Of a stretch of DNA of 64,000 nt, positions 46,705-54,102 are shown piece after piece. Numbering within the stretch: the stretch's first letter is position 1; the number at the start of each line of letters is the position of its first letter. Source of the stretch: Sphingomonas populi (GTDB lineage: Bacteria; Pseudomonadota; Alphaproteobacteria; Sphingomonadales; Sphingomonadaceae). The position numbers were made by a program, and so were the translations under genes. The notes beneath the pieces were generated by a model. That model saw nothing but the letters and a program-made list of their open reading frames with translations. It did not search any database and had not been told where the DNA came from. The stretch covers positions 98,330 to 162,329 of the forward strand of contig NZ_SGIS01000008.1 in the NCBI RefSeq assembly GCF_004208535.1, in the 5' to 3' direction.

Positions 46705-47589
46705 TTACTCCGCGGAACCAGCGGCCCAACTCCGTGCTCGCGACGCGCGCACGAAGGCATCGGCCGCGATGCTTCGCTTCCGCCCCGCCACTGCTCCGAG
46801 AACGACTTCTCCGGTGACGTCCGCGTCTGGAAAGCGGATCGAGCGCAGCCGGTCGTCGTCGCGCGGCCTGGGCATGAACGCACTGCCGAGGCCGGCTACG
46901 ACCAGTCGCTTCACATGCGCCAGATCGCTAGCGCGATGACGGACAACCGGCTCGAAGCCGAGACTGGCGGCGGCCGCCCGCAGGCGGGCGCAATTACCGC
47001 CGTCATAATCGATCCAGGCTTCATCGCGCGCCGCAGCAAGAGATGTTGGCGGCCTCATCGCGAGCGGGTGATCCGCCCGGACCACCATGTGGTAGACGTG
47101 GTTGTATAACAACCATCGCTCGAGACGATCGGGAGCCGCATCCGGCAACTCGACGATCAGCAGATCAAGGTCCCCGTTCATGGCCGCTTCGAGAAGCGCT
47201 GCGGACGTTCCCGACGTCAACGTAAGCTCGAACCCGGGCAATCCCTTGCCGAGCTCTCCCAAGATTACGTCAAAAGTGTCGGTTTCGAGGCTCGCATCGA
47301 TCCCAAGTACCAGACGGGCAACAACCGCCTTGCCCACGTTCTTGGCCAGCTGTTTCGCCGCTTCCGCCGCCTCGAACGTCCGCTCGAGATGCGGCAGCAT
47401 CAGGCGACCGAGATCGGTCAGGTGGGTACGGCTGCGCTCGCGGCGGAATAGCGCACCACCCAGCTCATCCTCCAGCTTCTGGACGGCACGCGTGAGCGAA
47501 GGCTGGGTGACGTTGCACTCGTCCGCCGCCCGCGTGAAATTCAGTAGCCTGGCCATCGACAGAAAATATCGAACTTGATGCATCTCCAT
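46705..47589 (-). CDS. LysR-family transcriptional regulator
   Basis: A 294-residue regulator: HTH (1-60, MEMHQVRYFLSMARLLNFTR, CNVTQPSLTRAVQKLEDELG) and a two-lobed effector domain (about 90-290). The N-terminus with MHQVRYF and VTQPSLTRAVQKLE is like the group close to peroxide and aromatic-degradation regulators. Target unknown: the next minus-strand gene is a doubtful ORF and the divergent neighbour is the ECF sigma gene about 350 bases away, so it might act there. Confidence 0.92.
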   Translation of the reverse strand: MEMHQVRYFLSMARLLNFTRAADECNVTQPSLTRAVQKLEDELGGALFRRERSRTHLTDLGRLMLPHLERTFEAAEAAKQLAKNVGKAVVARLVLGIDASLETDTFDVILGELGKGLPGFELTLTSGTSAALLEAAMNGDLDLLIVELPDAAPDRLERWLLYNHVYHMVVRADHPLAMRPPTSLAAARDEAWIDYDGGNCARLRAAAASLGFEPVVRHRASDLAHVKRLVVAGLGSAFMPRPRDDDRLRSIRFPDADVTGEVVLGAVAGRKRSIAADAFVRASRARSWAAGSAE

Positions 47590-47598
47590 CGATGCAGA

Positions 47599-47880
47599 TT
47601 AGCAAGACATTGACACCATGGCGACTTCGCTTTCCGGCAAAATCCTCAGGCGCCAGCGAGCAAGCCTACTCGGACGGACATGACGCAGGCGGCTCCGTCG
47701 CAGCTGCATTCGTGTAGAATCGTCGAACTCGCTCAGAATAGCGACCTGCGCTGTCTCAACCAGGGCGTGCCGTCGAACTTCACTGGTCATCTCTAGGCAG
47801 TAATCCAGGTCGGTTTCCCCGAAACTATAGCCGTTGAGCATCAACTTTATACGTACCCGGTACGTTCCTCTGTCGGTCAT
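47599..47880 (-). CDS. doubtful small ORF between lysR and the sigma gene
   Basis: About 93 residues from an ATG at 47880 (MTDRGTYRVRIKLMLNGYSF); a TTG at 47892 is also in frame. It ends 9 bases before lysR on the same strand. No ribosome site, no known domain, and the C-terminal third is Arg/Leu-rich as in non-coding GC-rich frames. Its N-terminus overlaps a palindrome (47851-47865) that looks regulatory. I list it because the stretch is otherwise empty, but it may not be a gene. Confidence 0.25.
   Translation of the reverse strand: MTDRGTYRVRIKLMLNGYSFGETDLDYCLEMTSEVRRHALVETAQVAILSEFDDSTRMQLRRSRLRHVRPSRLARWRLRILPESEVAMVSMSC
47851..47865. promoter_or_regulatory. perfect 15-bp palindrome upstream of the sigma gene
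   Basis: ACGTACCCGGTACGT is a perfect odd palindrome (7+1+7), 72-86 bases before the sigma-factor ATG. Its symmetry suggests an operator, perhaps for the neighbouring LysR or another dimeric regulator. Confidence 0.4.
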
Positions 47881-47936
47881 TTGGCGGGACAAGAGAGCTG
47901 CGGATCGAGAGTCCGCGGACGCTCGAGGAGACCGTC

Positions 47937-48530
47937 ATGGCGCAGGCTTTTGCACTGCCGATCAGCTTTATGGAGGCACACGGGAAGGGCCGCAGTGTCT
48001 CTAATGATCGTTGGGATGAACTGATGATGGCTGCCCTGTCAGGCAACGGTGGCGCATATAACCGCCTGCTGACCGAAGTCGGAGCCTGGCTTCAACGCTA
48101 CTATGCACGTCGCTTACCGGCCTCGCACGTGGACGATGTCGTGCAGGAAGCGCTCGTCGCCATCCATCTGAAGCGGCATACCTACGAGCCCGAACGGCCC
48201 TTTCGAGCGTGGATGACGGGGATCGCCCGGTACAAGTGGATCGACCGGCTGCGCAGCAACAACCGCGACCGCTCTGACCCCATCGAAGGCCTCGAAGTGC
48301 CCATCGAAGACCACGCCTCGGAGGTGTCGGGTAGGATGGACGTTCAGAAGCTCCTCACCCAACTGAAGCCTGCGCAGGCGGATGTGATCCGGCTGGTCAA
48401 GGTGGAAGGCTACACCATTCAGGAAGCGTCCGCTGCCACCGGCCAGTCGATCGCGCTCGTCAAGGTCAACATCCATCGTGGCATTGCGCGCCTCGCGTCG
48501 GCGATCGACGGCGATCAGGACATCGCCTGA
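47937..48530 (+). CDS. ECF RNA polymerase sigma factor paired with NrsF
   Basis: A 197-residue ECF sigma factor. Region 2 (about 25-100) includes HVDDVVQEALVAIHLKRHTY and PFRAWMTGIARYKWIDRLR; region 4 (about 135-190) includes LKPAQADVIRLVKVEGYTIQ and the HTH ASAATGQSIALVKVNIHRGI. A GAGGAG leader precedes the ATG. It is followed 90 bases later by an NrsF (DUF1109) membrane anti-sigma, so it belongs to the group of Caulobacter SigF, linked there to heavy-metal and oxidative stress. Two exact GTAACC-N16-CGAA motifs lie before the next two genes, consistent with its own regulon. It lacks such a motif upstream of itself. Confidence 0.93.
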   Translation: MAQAFALPISFMEAHGKGRSVSNDRWDELMMAALSGNGGAYNRLLTEVGAWLQRYYARRLPASHVDDVVQEALVAIHLKRHTYEPERPFRAWMTGIARYKWIDRLRSNNRDRSDPIEGLEVPIEDHASEVSGRMDVQKLLTQLKPAQADVIRLVKVEGYTIQEASAATGQSIALVKVNIHRGIARLASAIDGDQDIA

Positions 48531-48549
48531 CCGATCCCCCTGCGGACTT

Positions 48550-48575
48550 GTAACCGCGCGACCATCAACGGCGAA
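48550..48575 (+). promoter_or_regulatory. candidate ECF-sigma promoter upstream of nrsF
   Basis: GTAACC (48550-48555), a 16-base spacer, then CGAA (48572-48575), 45 bases before the nrsF ATG. Identical hexamer, tetramer and spacing recur at 49389. As I recall, this is the consensus reported for Caulobacter SigF. Confidence 0.7.
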
Positions 48576-48620
48576 CCAGATGCTGTCGTCAGTTCAATCC
48601 TGCGGCACGGGAGTTTGCAT

Positions 48621-49262
48621 ATGTCCCTCAAAGATCTGATCGATCGTCTTGCATCAGACACCAAACCTGTTCCGCGACGCTCGCTTTTTCGAAAGATACT
48701 ATGGCCGTCTCTGGCGATAGGAGCGTTGTGCGGGCTTGTCGTCATGCTGGTGACGATCGGACTGAACCCAGGCCTTCGCGATTCCGGCATGCTGGCGCAG
48801 ATCCAAGTGAGGGCGGGTCTTGGGCTGGCTTCCGCGTTCGCCGGCCTCGCCGCTCTGGCGCCGTCGCTACGACCGGACGTAAGCTCTGTCTTGCCAAAGC
48901 GGATCCTTGCGACCGCAATTACACTCCTCTTTGCAGTCGCCGCGGCTCAACTCTCATCCAACGGACCGAGTTGGTCGGTGCTTTATCTCGGTACAAGCAT
49001 CGGTCATTCGCCCTGGATGATCATCGTGCTCGCGAGCCCTTCGTTCGTCTCACTTGTCTTTGGCGTCAGGTTCGAGGCGCCGACGCACCTAAACGTCACC
49101 GGTGCGGCGCTTGGGTTGACGTCCGGAGGCGTCGGGGCGGCGATCTATGCCTTTGGCTGCAGTGATGCCTCAACGCCTCTCGGTCTGGCATGGTTTTCGG
49201 TCGGCATCCTTGTGGCGACTCTTTTCGGAATGCTCATCGCATCGAGACAGCTCCGCTGGTGA
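48621..49262 (+). CDS. nrsF: NrsF/DUF1109 membrane anti-sigma factor
   Basis: A 213-residue inner-membrane protein with six hydrophobic helices. N-terminal MSLKDLIDRLASDTKPVPRR is the cytoplasmic segment that binds sigma in this family; later landmarks are FEAPTHLNVTGAALGLTSGG, GAAIYAFGC and a C-terminal RQLRW. NrsF holds the ECF sigma inactive until stress. Family members have two conserved periplasmic Cys; here only the one in YAFGC is obvious and the earlier position reads IGHSPWM, so one appears replaced. ATG at 48621 with CGGGAG upstream (TTG at 48615 also in frame). Follows the sigma gene but has its own candidate promoter. Confidence 0.88.
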   Translation: MSLKDLIDRLASDTKPVPRRSLFRKILWPSLAIGALCGLVVMLVTIGLNPGLRDSGMLAQIQVRAGLGLASAFAGLAALAPSLRPDVSSVLPKRILATAITLLFAVAAAQLSSNGPSWSVLYLGTSIGHSPWMIIVLASPSFVSLVFGVRFEAPTHLNVTGAALGLTSGGVGAAIYAFGCSDASTPLGLAWFSVGILVATLFGMLIASRQLRW

Positions 49263-49388
49263 CGAAGGACCTTTCAGCGAACCGCTTATGCGAATGGATG
49301 CGGATGCTGCGCCGGCCCTCGGCAAGAGGGCGTCCCAAAGCTTTCCAGCGTGCGTGTGGACGGTCCGATTATTCGCATGAGCCCCGCT

Positions 49389-49414
49389 GTAACCTTTCGC
49401 AACTGGCGGTCGAA
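49389..49414 (+). promoter_or_regulatory. candidate ECF-sigma promoter upstream of the P460 gene
   Basis: GTAACC (49389-49394), 16 bases, CGAA (49411-49414), 43 bases before the ATG at 49458. Same elements, spacing and distance to start as the site before nrsF. This would place the cytochrome P460 gene in the sigma regulon. Confidence 0.7.
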
Positions 49415-49457
49415 CAAAAGACCGTACGCACAATTGTCGGCAAACTTGGGAGGATTT

Positions 49458-50150
49458 ATGGCTCGCTTAACGTCCTACGCGCTCCTGATAGCGGCAACCG
49501 CACTGGTGGCGGGTTGCACATCCACGAACGGCGAAGAGAAAAAGTCCGTCAGCTCTGAGTTGCCGGCGCCGGCGGTGAAGCTCACTTTCAACGCCGAGGG
49601 CCAGGCCGCCCTTCCGAAGGGTTACCGTCACTGGGTACACACCTACACTGCGTGGGAGACCAACTCGGTTAGCTTCCTCGACGAAAAGTTGACGAAAACG
49701 CCTGAGTTGCACAGCGTCTATGTCGAGCCAAACACCTATCGCATTTTCATGAAAACCGGAAAGTGGCCGGAGGGGTCGCTAATCGTCAAGGAGTTCAGCA
49801 CCACCAACACCGATCCAAAGGTCTGCAGTGGCCCTCCTGCTTTCACCTGCAAGCTCGGTACCAGCACGATCATCTTCCCTCAAAATCACACGGGGGTTAC
49901 TATGATGCTGAAAGACAGCAAGCGCTTTCCGAAGGAGCCGGGGGGCTGGACATATTACGGCTTTGGCCATCAGGCGCCCCCCTATCAGGCCTTTTCCCCG
50001 GCGCGCAGCCACGCTCAGTGTGCCCAGTGCCACATCGACAATGTCGGCCCCAAGGACGACTATGTCTGGTCCGTGAAGCTCAACCAACCGGGTTTCCGCC
50101 GGGACGGCGACAACGTGAAACTCAGTCTCGAAGCCGCCTTGGGGGAATAA
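49458..50150 (+). CDS. cytochrome P460-family lipoprotein
   Basis: A 230-residue protein with a lipoprotein signal (MARLTSYALLIAATALVAGC, Cys20), so anchored to a membrane and facing the periplasm. GGGAGGA precedes the ATG by 5 bases. The mature part fits cytochrome P460: ALPKGYRHWVHTYTAW, HSVYVEPNTYRIFMKTGKWP, KEFSTTN and a heme c site CAQCH (Cys188, Cys191, His192). P460 cytochromes oxidise hydroxylamine/NO species or act in detoxification; a Lys-heme crosslink is a family feature I cannot confirm here. Preceded by a candidate ECF promoter. Followed by SnoaL-like and RidA genes on the same strand. Confidence 0.86.
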   Translation: MARLTSYALLIAATALVAGCTSTNGEEKKSVSSELPAPAVKLTFNAEGQAALPKGYRHWVHTYTAWETNSVSFLDEKLTKTPELHSVYVEPNTYRIFMKTGKWPEGSLIVKEFSTTNTDPKVCSGPPAFTCKLGTSTIIFPQNHTGVTMMLKDSKRFPKEPGGWTYYGFGHQAPPYQAFSPARSHAQCAQCHIDNVGPKDDYVWSVKLNQPGFRRDGDNVKLSLEAALGE

Positions 50151-50342
50151 CCAAGGCGACGGTCACGCGACCGCGAAAGCGCTGCGCGATGCCTCCATCG
50201 ATCGTGCGGGCGTCGGGCAGCAATTTGTCTTCGGTGAGCCAGTGTGGCCTCGGCCGCTCGGCGATGAAACCAAGGACAATCTGAAAGCCTCGTTTTCGGG
50301 CGGCGCGATCGAAGCCGCCATCGATAGCCAAGGACAATGCCC

Positions 50343-50780
50343 ATGCCAGATATCGCCGCCATCGTCCGCCAGTTCCACACCAACTATTCCAATCAGGAAG
50401 TGGAAAAGAGCGCGCTCCTCGTCATCGATGATGTCGTCGCCGACATCAACGGCGGGGCCGGCAACGGGGTCAACGGCCTAACCTTCCGCGGTCGCGACGA
50501 ATTCATCGCATGGCTGCAGCACGACAAGATCATGTTTCCGGACGGCAAGCTCGTCCACGAGGATCTCCTGGTGTCGGGCAACATGGCCGCAATCCGCTTC
50601 TACATGGAAGGAACGCACCTTGGTCCGGTGCCCGGTCCGGACGGCATAATCGAGCCCACCGGGCGCAGGGTTCATCTCGAAGTGACCGAATTCTCGACCT
50701 TCGATGATGGAGGCAAGTTGGTGCACGTCCACACGCTCTACAACACCATCGGCTTGTTGCAGCAGCTCACGGGCAAATAG
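50343..50780 (+). CDS. SnoaL/NTF2-like fold protein
   Basis: About 145 residues (ATG at 50343; one at 50337 is in frame and abuts the AAGGA site). MPDIAAIVRQFHTNYSNQEV, DVVADINGG, FRGRDEFIAWLQHD and GNMAAIRFYMEGTHLG match ester-cyclase/SnoaL-like polyketide cyclase relatives, cone-shaped barrels that bind small hydrophobic molecules. No enzymatic role can be assigned. The 190 bases before it hold no clear gene; minus-strand frames there look like decayed coding sequence I cannot identify. It lies between the P460 and RidA genes. Confidence 0.8.
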   Translation: MPDIAAIVRQFHTNYSNQEVEKSALLVIDDVVADINGGAGNGVNGLTFRGRDEFIAWLQHDKIMFPDGKLVHEDLLVSGNMAAIRFYMEGTHLGPVPGPDGIIEPTGRRVHLEVTEFSTFDDGGKLVHVHTLYNTIGLLQQLTGK

Positions 50781-50833
50781 CCGGTGCCGCGTGGCCCAAA
50801 AAACCTGAAATATAACAACGGAAGGATTTGCTG

Positions 50834-51235
50834 ATGGCAAAAAGAGACGTAATCACTCCTGCGGGCAGTCTGACGCTGTACGAGACGTACAAATATTCAG
50901 CCGCCATTCGCTCGGGCGACCTGCTGTTCGTGTCCGGGCAGGTAGGCGCGCGCGAGGACGGCAGCCCCGAACCAGATTATGAGCGTCAGGTCGAACTCGC
51001 CTTCGCCAACCTGACTGCCGTGCTAGCGGCTGCGGGGTGCACTTTCGACGATATCGTCGACCTCACGACTTTCCACACCGATCCAGAAGCGCAGTTCGAC
51101 ACCTTCCTGAAGGTGCGCGACAAGTATCTGGGCGATCCGCCCTATCCAAACTTCACTACCGTCGGCGTGAACTGGCTCGCCGGCTTCGATTTCGAGATCA
51201 AGGTCATCGCCCGTATCCCGAAAGCGACTTCGTAA
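50834..51235 (+). CDS. RidA-family protein (enamine/imine deaminase-like)
   Basis: A 133-residue protein starting MAKRDVITPAGSLTLYETYK with GGAAGGA upstream. RidA landmarks: YSAAIRSGDLLFVSGQVGAR, QVELAFANLTAVLAAAGCTF with the Cys-bearing loop, and the C-terminal AGFDFEIKVIARIP. The catalytic Arg of true RidA (usually in the P-R-S/T-V-E block) is not evident: the equivalent NFTTVGVNWLAG lacks it, so this is more likely an Rid-group 2-7 protein. Related proteins are also chlorine-activated chaperones in E. coli. Probably co-transcribed with the SnoaL-like gene. Confidence 0.88.
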   Translation: MAKRDVITPAGSLTLYETYKYSAAIRSGDLLFVSGQVGAREDGSPEPDYERQVELAFANLTAVLAAAGCTFDDIVDLTTFHTDPEAQFDTFLKVRDKYLGDPPYPNFTTVGVNWLAGFDFEIKVIARIPKATS

Positions 51236-51336
51236 CCACTGACTCGCGCTGCATCGCGACGACGACTGAGGCAGTCCGTCGAGCGATGCATCGGAGTGAC
51301 GGGAGCGTAAGGGCGCATCCGTGGCGGCAGTGGCGC

Positions 51337-51876
51337 TTATTCCGCTGCAGCCCCGGCCGAGGGCTGGATGTCACCGGCCTCAGGCCGCTTCGGAAGCACC
51401 CAGCCGGGACGGACGAAGTGACAGGTGTAGCCGCCCGGCCGCTTCTCCAGATAATCCTGGTGGTCCGGTTCGGCCTCCCAGAACTCGCCGACCGGCTCGA
51501 CTTCGGTGACCACCTTGCCATCCCAAAGCCCCGAAGCATCGACATCGGCGATCGTGTCCTCGGCGACGCGCTTCTGCTCCTCGTCGACATAATAAATGCC
51601 CGACCGATAAGAGAGGCCACGATCACCGCCTTGGCGGTTCAGCGTCGTCGGATCGTGGATCTGGAAAAAGAACTCCAGGATGTTCCGGTAGCTCGTCACC
51701 GCCGGGTCGAAGACAATCTCGATCCCCTCGGCATGCGTGCCGTGATTGCGGTAGGTGGCGTTCGGAACGTCGCCGCCGGTGTAACCGACACGGGTTGAAA
51801 CGATGCCGGGCCGCTTGCGGATCAAATCCTGCATGCCCCAGAAGCATCCACCTGCGAGAATGGCGCGCTGATACAT
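51337..51876 (-). CDS. msrA: peptide-methionine (S)-S-oxide reductase
   Basis: A 179-residue MsrA that reduces the S epimer of methionine sulfoxide. The catalytic motif GGCFWGMQD is at the N-terminus (Cys11), with [20 protein letters not shown] (substrate pocket), EIVFDP and late [20 protein letters not shown]. It lacks a signal peptide, so it repairs cytoplasmic proteins. It begins one base after the msrB stop region on the minus strand, so msrB-msrA form an operon. The pair is convergent with ridA. In Caulobacter-like sigma/NrsF systems methionine-sulfoxide repair genes are reasonable targets, but no GTAACC-type motif is seen before msrB. Confidence 0.96.
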   Translation of the reverse strand: MYQRAILAGGCFWGMQDLIRKRPGIVSTRVGYTGGDVPNATYRNHGTHAEGIEIVFDPAVTSYRNILEFFFQIHDPTTLNRQGGDRGLSYRSGIYYVDEEQKRVAEDTIADVDASGLWDGKVVTEVEPVGEFWEAEPDHQDYLEKRPGGYTCHFVRPGWVLPKRPEAGDIQPSAGAAAE

Positions 51877-51877
51877 G

Positions 51878-52321
51878 TTAAGCCTCCTCTATCTGATCGA
51901 GATATTCGCCATATCCCTCGCTCTCCATCTCTTCGCGCGGGATGAAGCGAAGGGATGCAGAGTTGATGCAGTAGCGCAGACCGCCGCGGTCGGATGGACC
52001 GTCCGGGAACACGTGGCCGAGATGGCTGTCTGCGTGCACCGACCTCACCTCCGTGCGAACCATGCCGTGCGCGGTGTCCCGCAACTCGTTCACGTTCGCC
52101 GGAACGATCGGCTTGGTGAAGCTCGGCCAGCCGGAGCCTGAGTCGAACTTGTCCGTCGAGGCAAACAGCGGCTCTCCGGAGACGATGTCCACGTAGATGC
52201 CCGGCTCCTTGTTCTCGTTATATTCTCCCGTGAAGGGCCTTTCTGTGCCCGACTCCTGGGTAATCCGGCGTTGCTCAGCGGTCAGACGCTCAACGGCCGC
52301 TTGTGACTTTTCGAATTTCAT
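51878..52321 (-). CDS. msrB: peptide-methionine (R)-S-oxide reductase, zinc-less type
   Basis: A 147-residue MsrB that reduces the R epimer. Recognition: [27 protein letters not shown] and [11 protein letters not shown] with catalytic Cys118. The two CxxC pairs that bind zinc in many MsrB are absent ([11 protein letters not shown] and [11 protein letters not shown] replace them), so it is a zinc-free form. Start [17 protein letters not shown] at 52321 chosen; the frame is open to 52453 but the extension is not family-like. First gene of msrB-msrA. Confidence 0.95.
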   Translation of the reverse strand: MKFEKSQAAVERLTAEQRRITQESGTERPFTGEYNENKEPGIYVDIVSGEPLFASTDKFDSGSGWPSFTKPIVPANVNELRDTAHGMVRTEVRSVHADSHLGHVFPDGPSDRGGLRYCINSASLRFIPREEMESEGYGEYLDQIEEA

Positions 52322-52577
52322 AATGGTCTCCAACAGTGAAATAGAGGAGGATAGAAGGTTTTCATGGGCAGTCGTCGTCGCACAAACATTAGTGTCGACC
52401 TCTTCGGCGTCGACAAAGCGCGTACGATATGACGCCATGACTTGTGCTGACATTCGGCGGCAACAATCACTGCCTCTTTTTGTCGATCGTTGCGCAGACT
52501 AATATCGCGGTGAGGCTGGGATCTAGCCAATAGACGCTGCGAATAGTTTCCATAGCGCTAGAGCACCTAGGGCGCAG

Positions 52578-53453
52578 TCAGCACCACTCATATCCAGCCG
52601 CCAGCTGCGCGATCTTCCGCATCTCAACTGGTGCCATAGACCCGGAGATGGTCGCGATCACGACTTCCCGCTCCAAGATGAAACCGTCGATCGGTCGCGT
52701 GACGAGGCCGTATGCCGTGGCTGATCGCTCCGGAAGAATGCACGTCGCGTGACTGTCCGCGACGGCCCTTTGGACCCAGTCTTCTCGGTCCGATCGCAAG
52801 CGAGGCTGCATGAGCACCCCTCGCTGCGCGAAGTGGTCGAAGATCTCGTCGCGGAATTTACAGTTCATACGATCGATGAAAGGAAACTCGGCCATATCTT
52901 CGCCCCGCACGCTTGCACTGGCTGCCAAGGGATGGCTGGCCGAGCAGCCGAGCACAAAGCGCTCCCGGAATAGAGAATGAACCTCCAGCTTGCGTTCCGG
53001 TCTGACTTCGCGCGGCAGAATGCACGCGTGGAACCGTCCCGAGAGCACCTCCGACGTGTCCTCGGTCGCCAAAAGCGAGTGCAGCCTGATCTCGATGGAT
53101 GGCGCGTCCGCTAACGCACTTTCGAAGAACGCCGTAAACTCCTTGGGTCCGACGGAGGGCGCCACGGCCACATCCAGCACCCGACGCTTTCCCTTCGCCC
53201 AGTGCTCGGAGTGATTGCGGACGCTCCTTATCGCAACCATCATCCGCCGAAACTCTGCTTCAACGTCGTGACCAAGACCGGTCAGGCGGCTGTTCTTGCC
53301 ATCCCGATAGATCAATGGTCCGCCAAGCTCCTGTTCCAGACGGCGAATTGCGCGGGTCAGACTTGGTTGTGACACACCGCTCCGACGAGCGGCTTCCGTG
53401 AAACTCAGCGTCTCGGTCCAGTTAATGAAATAGATGACTTGATTGAGTTCCAT
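52578..53453 (-). CDS. LysR-family transcriptional regulator
   Basis: A 291-residue regulator: HTH in 1-60 (MELNQVIYFINWTETLSFTE, SGVSQPSLTRAIRRLEQELG), effector domain (about 90-290) with APSVGPKEFTAFFESAL. It is 256 bases upstream (in its own direction, before) of msrB, on the same strand, so it may control msrBA. Its own promoter region contains the duplicated GCGCATAT palindrome at 53522-53586. It is moderately similar in the first 60 residues to the LysR protein at 46705-47589. Confidence 0.92.
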   Translation of the reverse strand: MELNQVIYFINWTETLSFTEAARRSGVSQPSLTRAIRRLEQELGGPLIYRDGKNSRLTGLGHDVEAEFRRMMVAIRSVRNHSEHWAKGKRRVLDVAVAPSVGPKEFTAFFESALADAPSIEIRLHSLLATEDTSEVLSGRFHACILPREVRPERKLEVHSLFRERFVLGCSASHPLAASASVRGEDMAEFPFIDRMNCKFRDEIFDHFAQRGVLMQPRLRSDREDWVQRAVADSHATCILPERSATAYGLVTRPIDGFILEREVVIATISGSMAPVEMRKIAQLAAGYEWC

Positions 53454-53521
53454 TTCCCTCGGCCCATCACCCTAACTTTTGCTTCTTCCGCAAGACCGCC
53501 GTGGGAGAGCGGACGCGAATG

Positions 53522-53586
53522 TATGCGCCGCGCATATAATATGCGCACAGGGATTTGTCTATATGCACCGCGCATATAATATGCGC
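53522..53586. promoter_or_regulatory. tandem palindromic operator-like element upstream of lysR
   Basis: Two 25-base units at 53522-53546 and 53562-53586, exactly 40 bases apart, differ at one base. Each contains the perfect 17-bp palindrome GCGCATAT-A-ATATGCGC; the first also has TATGCGC-C-GCGCATA overlapping it. The spacing keeps both on a similar face of the helix (about 3.8 turns). A related sequence lies at 43369 before marR. Confidence 0.65.
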
Positions 53587-53611
53587 TGGGTAGCTATCGG
53601 TTATAGGCCGC

Positions 53612-54001
53612 TTAGCTCAGCACCGCCGGTAGCTTCGTCAGAGCGTCGTTAAACCGCGTGCCGACGGTCGACGGGTAACCGTGTGGGGCGTCTTGCCGCG
53701 GCCAGCGCGCGAACGTCGTCCAGCAGACGCGCTGAGAACCCGCGATAAAGACTTCGCCGCTGGCCTGGGCTTCACGGCGCCCATGTTGATGCAAGCCGCG
53801 GGTCGGCAAGCGGCTTTGCCGGCTCAATGCCGAAAAGCGCGCGCTAAAGGGCGTTTGGCCGTCGCCAGGCTCGATAAAGGGTCCCGGTCGGCCAAGCGCT
53901 GCCACCTCGCGTTCCAGAGGGGAGAGGGTGTTGACGCGCCGGCTCGCGGTCGGTGCCAAGGCGCCAACAATCTGGAAGCAGTCGTGTTGCATGTAGGCCA
54001 T
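53612..54001 (-). pseudogene. frameshifted paralogue of the PLADPRL-family protein
   Basis: The main frame gives 129 residues (MAYMQHDCFQIVGALAPTAS, then LSPLEREVAALGRPGPF). Its second half has odd composition. A different frame in the same strand (about 53774-53840) reads LFGIEPAKPLADPRLAS, matching LFGRERIRPLADPRLEALRS in the intact protein at 44201-44554. Further on, yet another switch gives FSARLLDDVRALAAARR, a plausible C-terminal helix. So at least two frameshifts separate the pieces. Alternatively it is a real shorter gene whose C-terminus has changed; the family is uncharacterised either way. Confidence 0.5.
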
Positions 54002-54102
54002 CGGACATCTCCTGGCTGGTGATGGTCCTTAGATAGGCTCACTAGCTGGGACGCCCCATGCTGAGAAGTCCAGCAGATCATCGCCAACGTCCAGAAGTTC
54101 GG

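Noticed and set aside
50151..50336. Possible decayed gene between the P460 and SnoaL-like genes
   Set aside because: A minus-strand frame reads plausibly (GFIAERPRPHWLTEDKLLPD) but I cannot tie it to a family, so it is not annotated.
53668..53693. GTAACC followed by CG at 16-base spacing as another ECF promoter; also 63545
   Set aside because: The CGAA element is not matched (CGCG and TCGT instead) and neither precedes a plus-strand gene properly.
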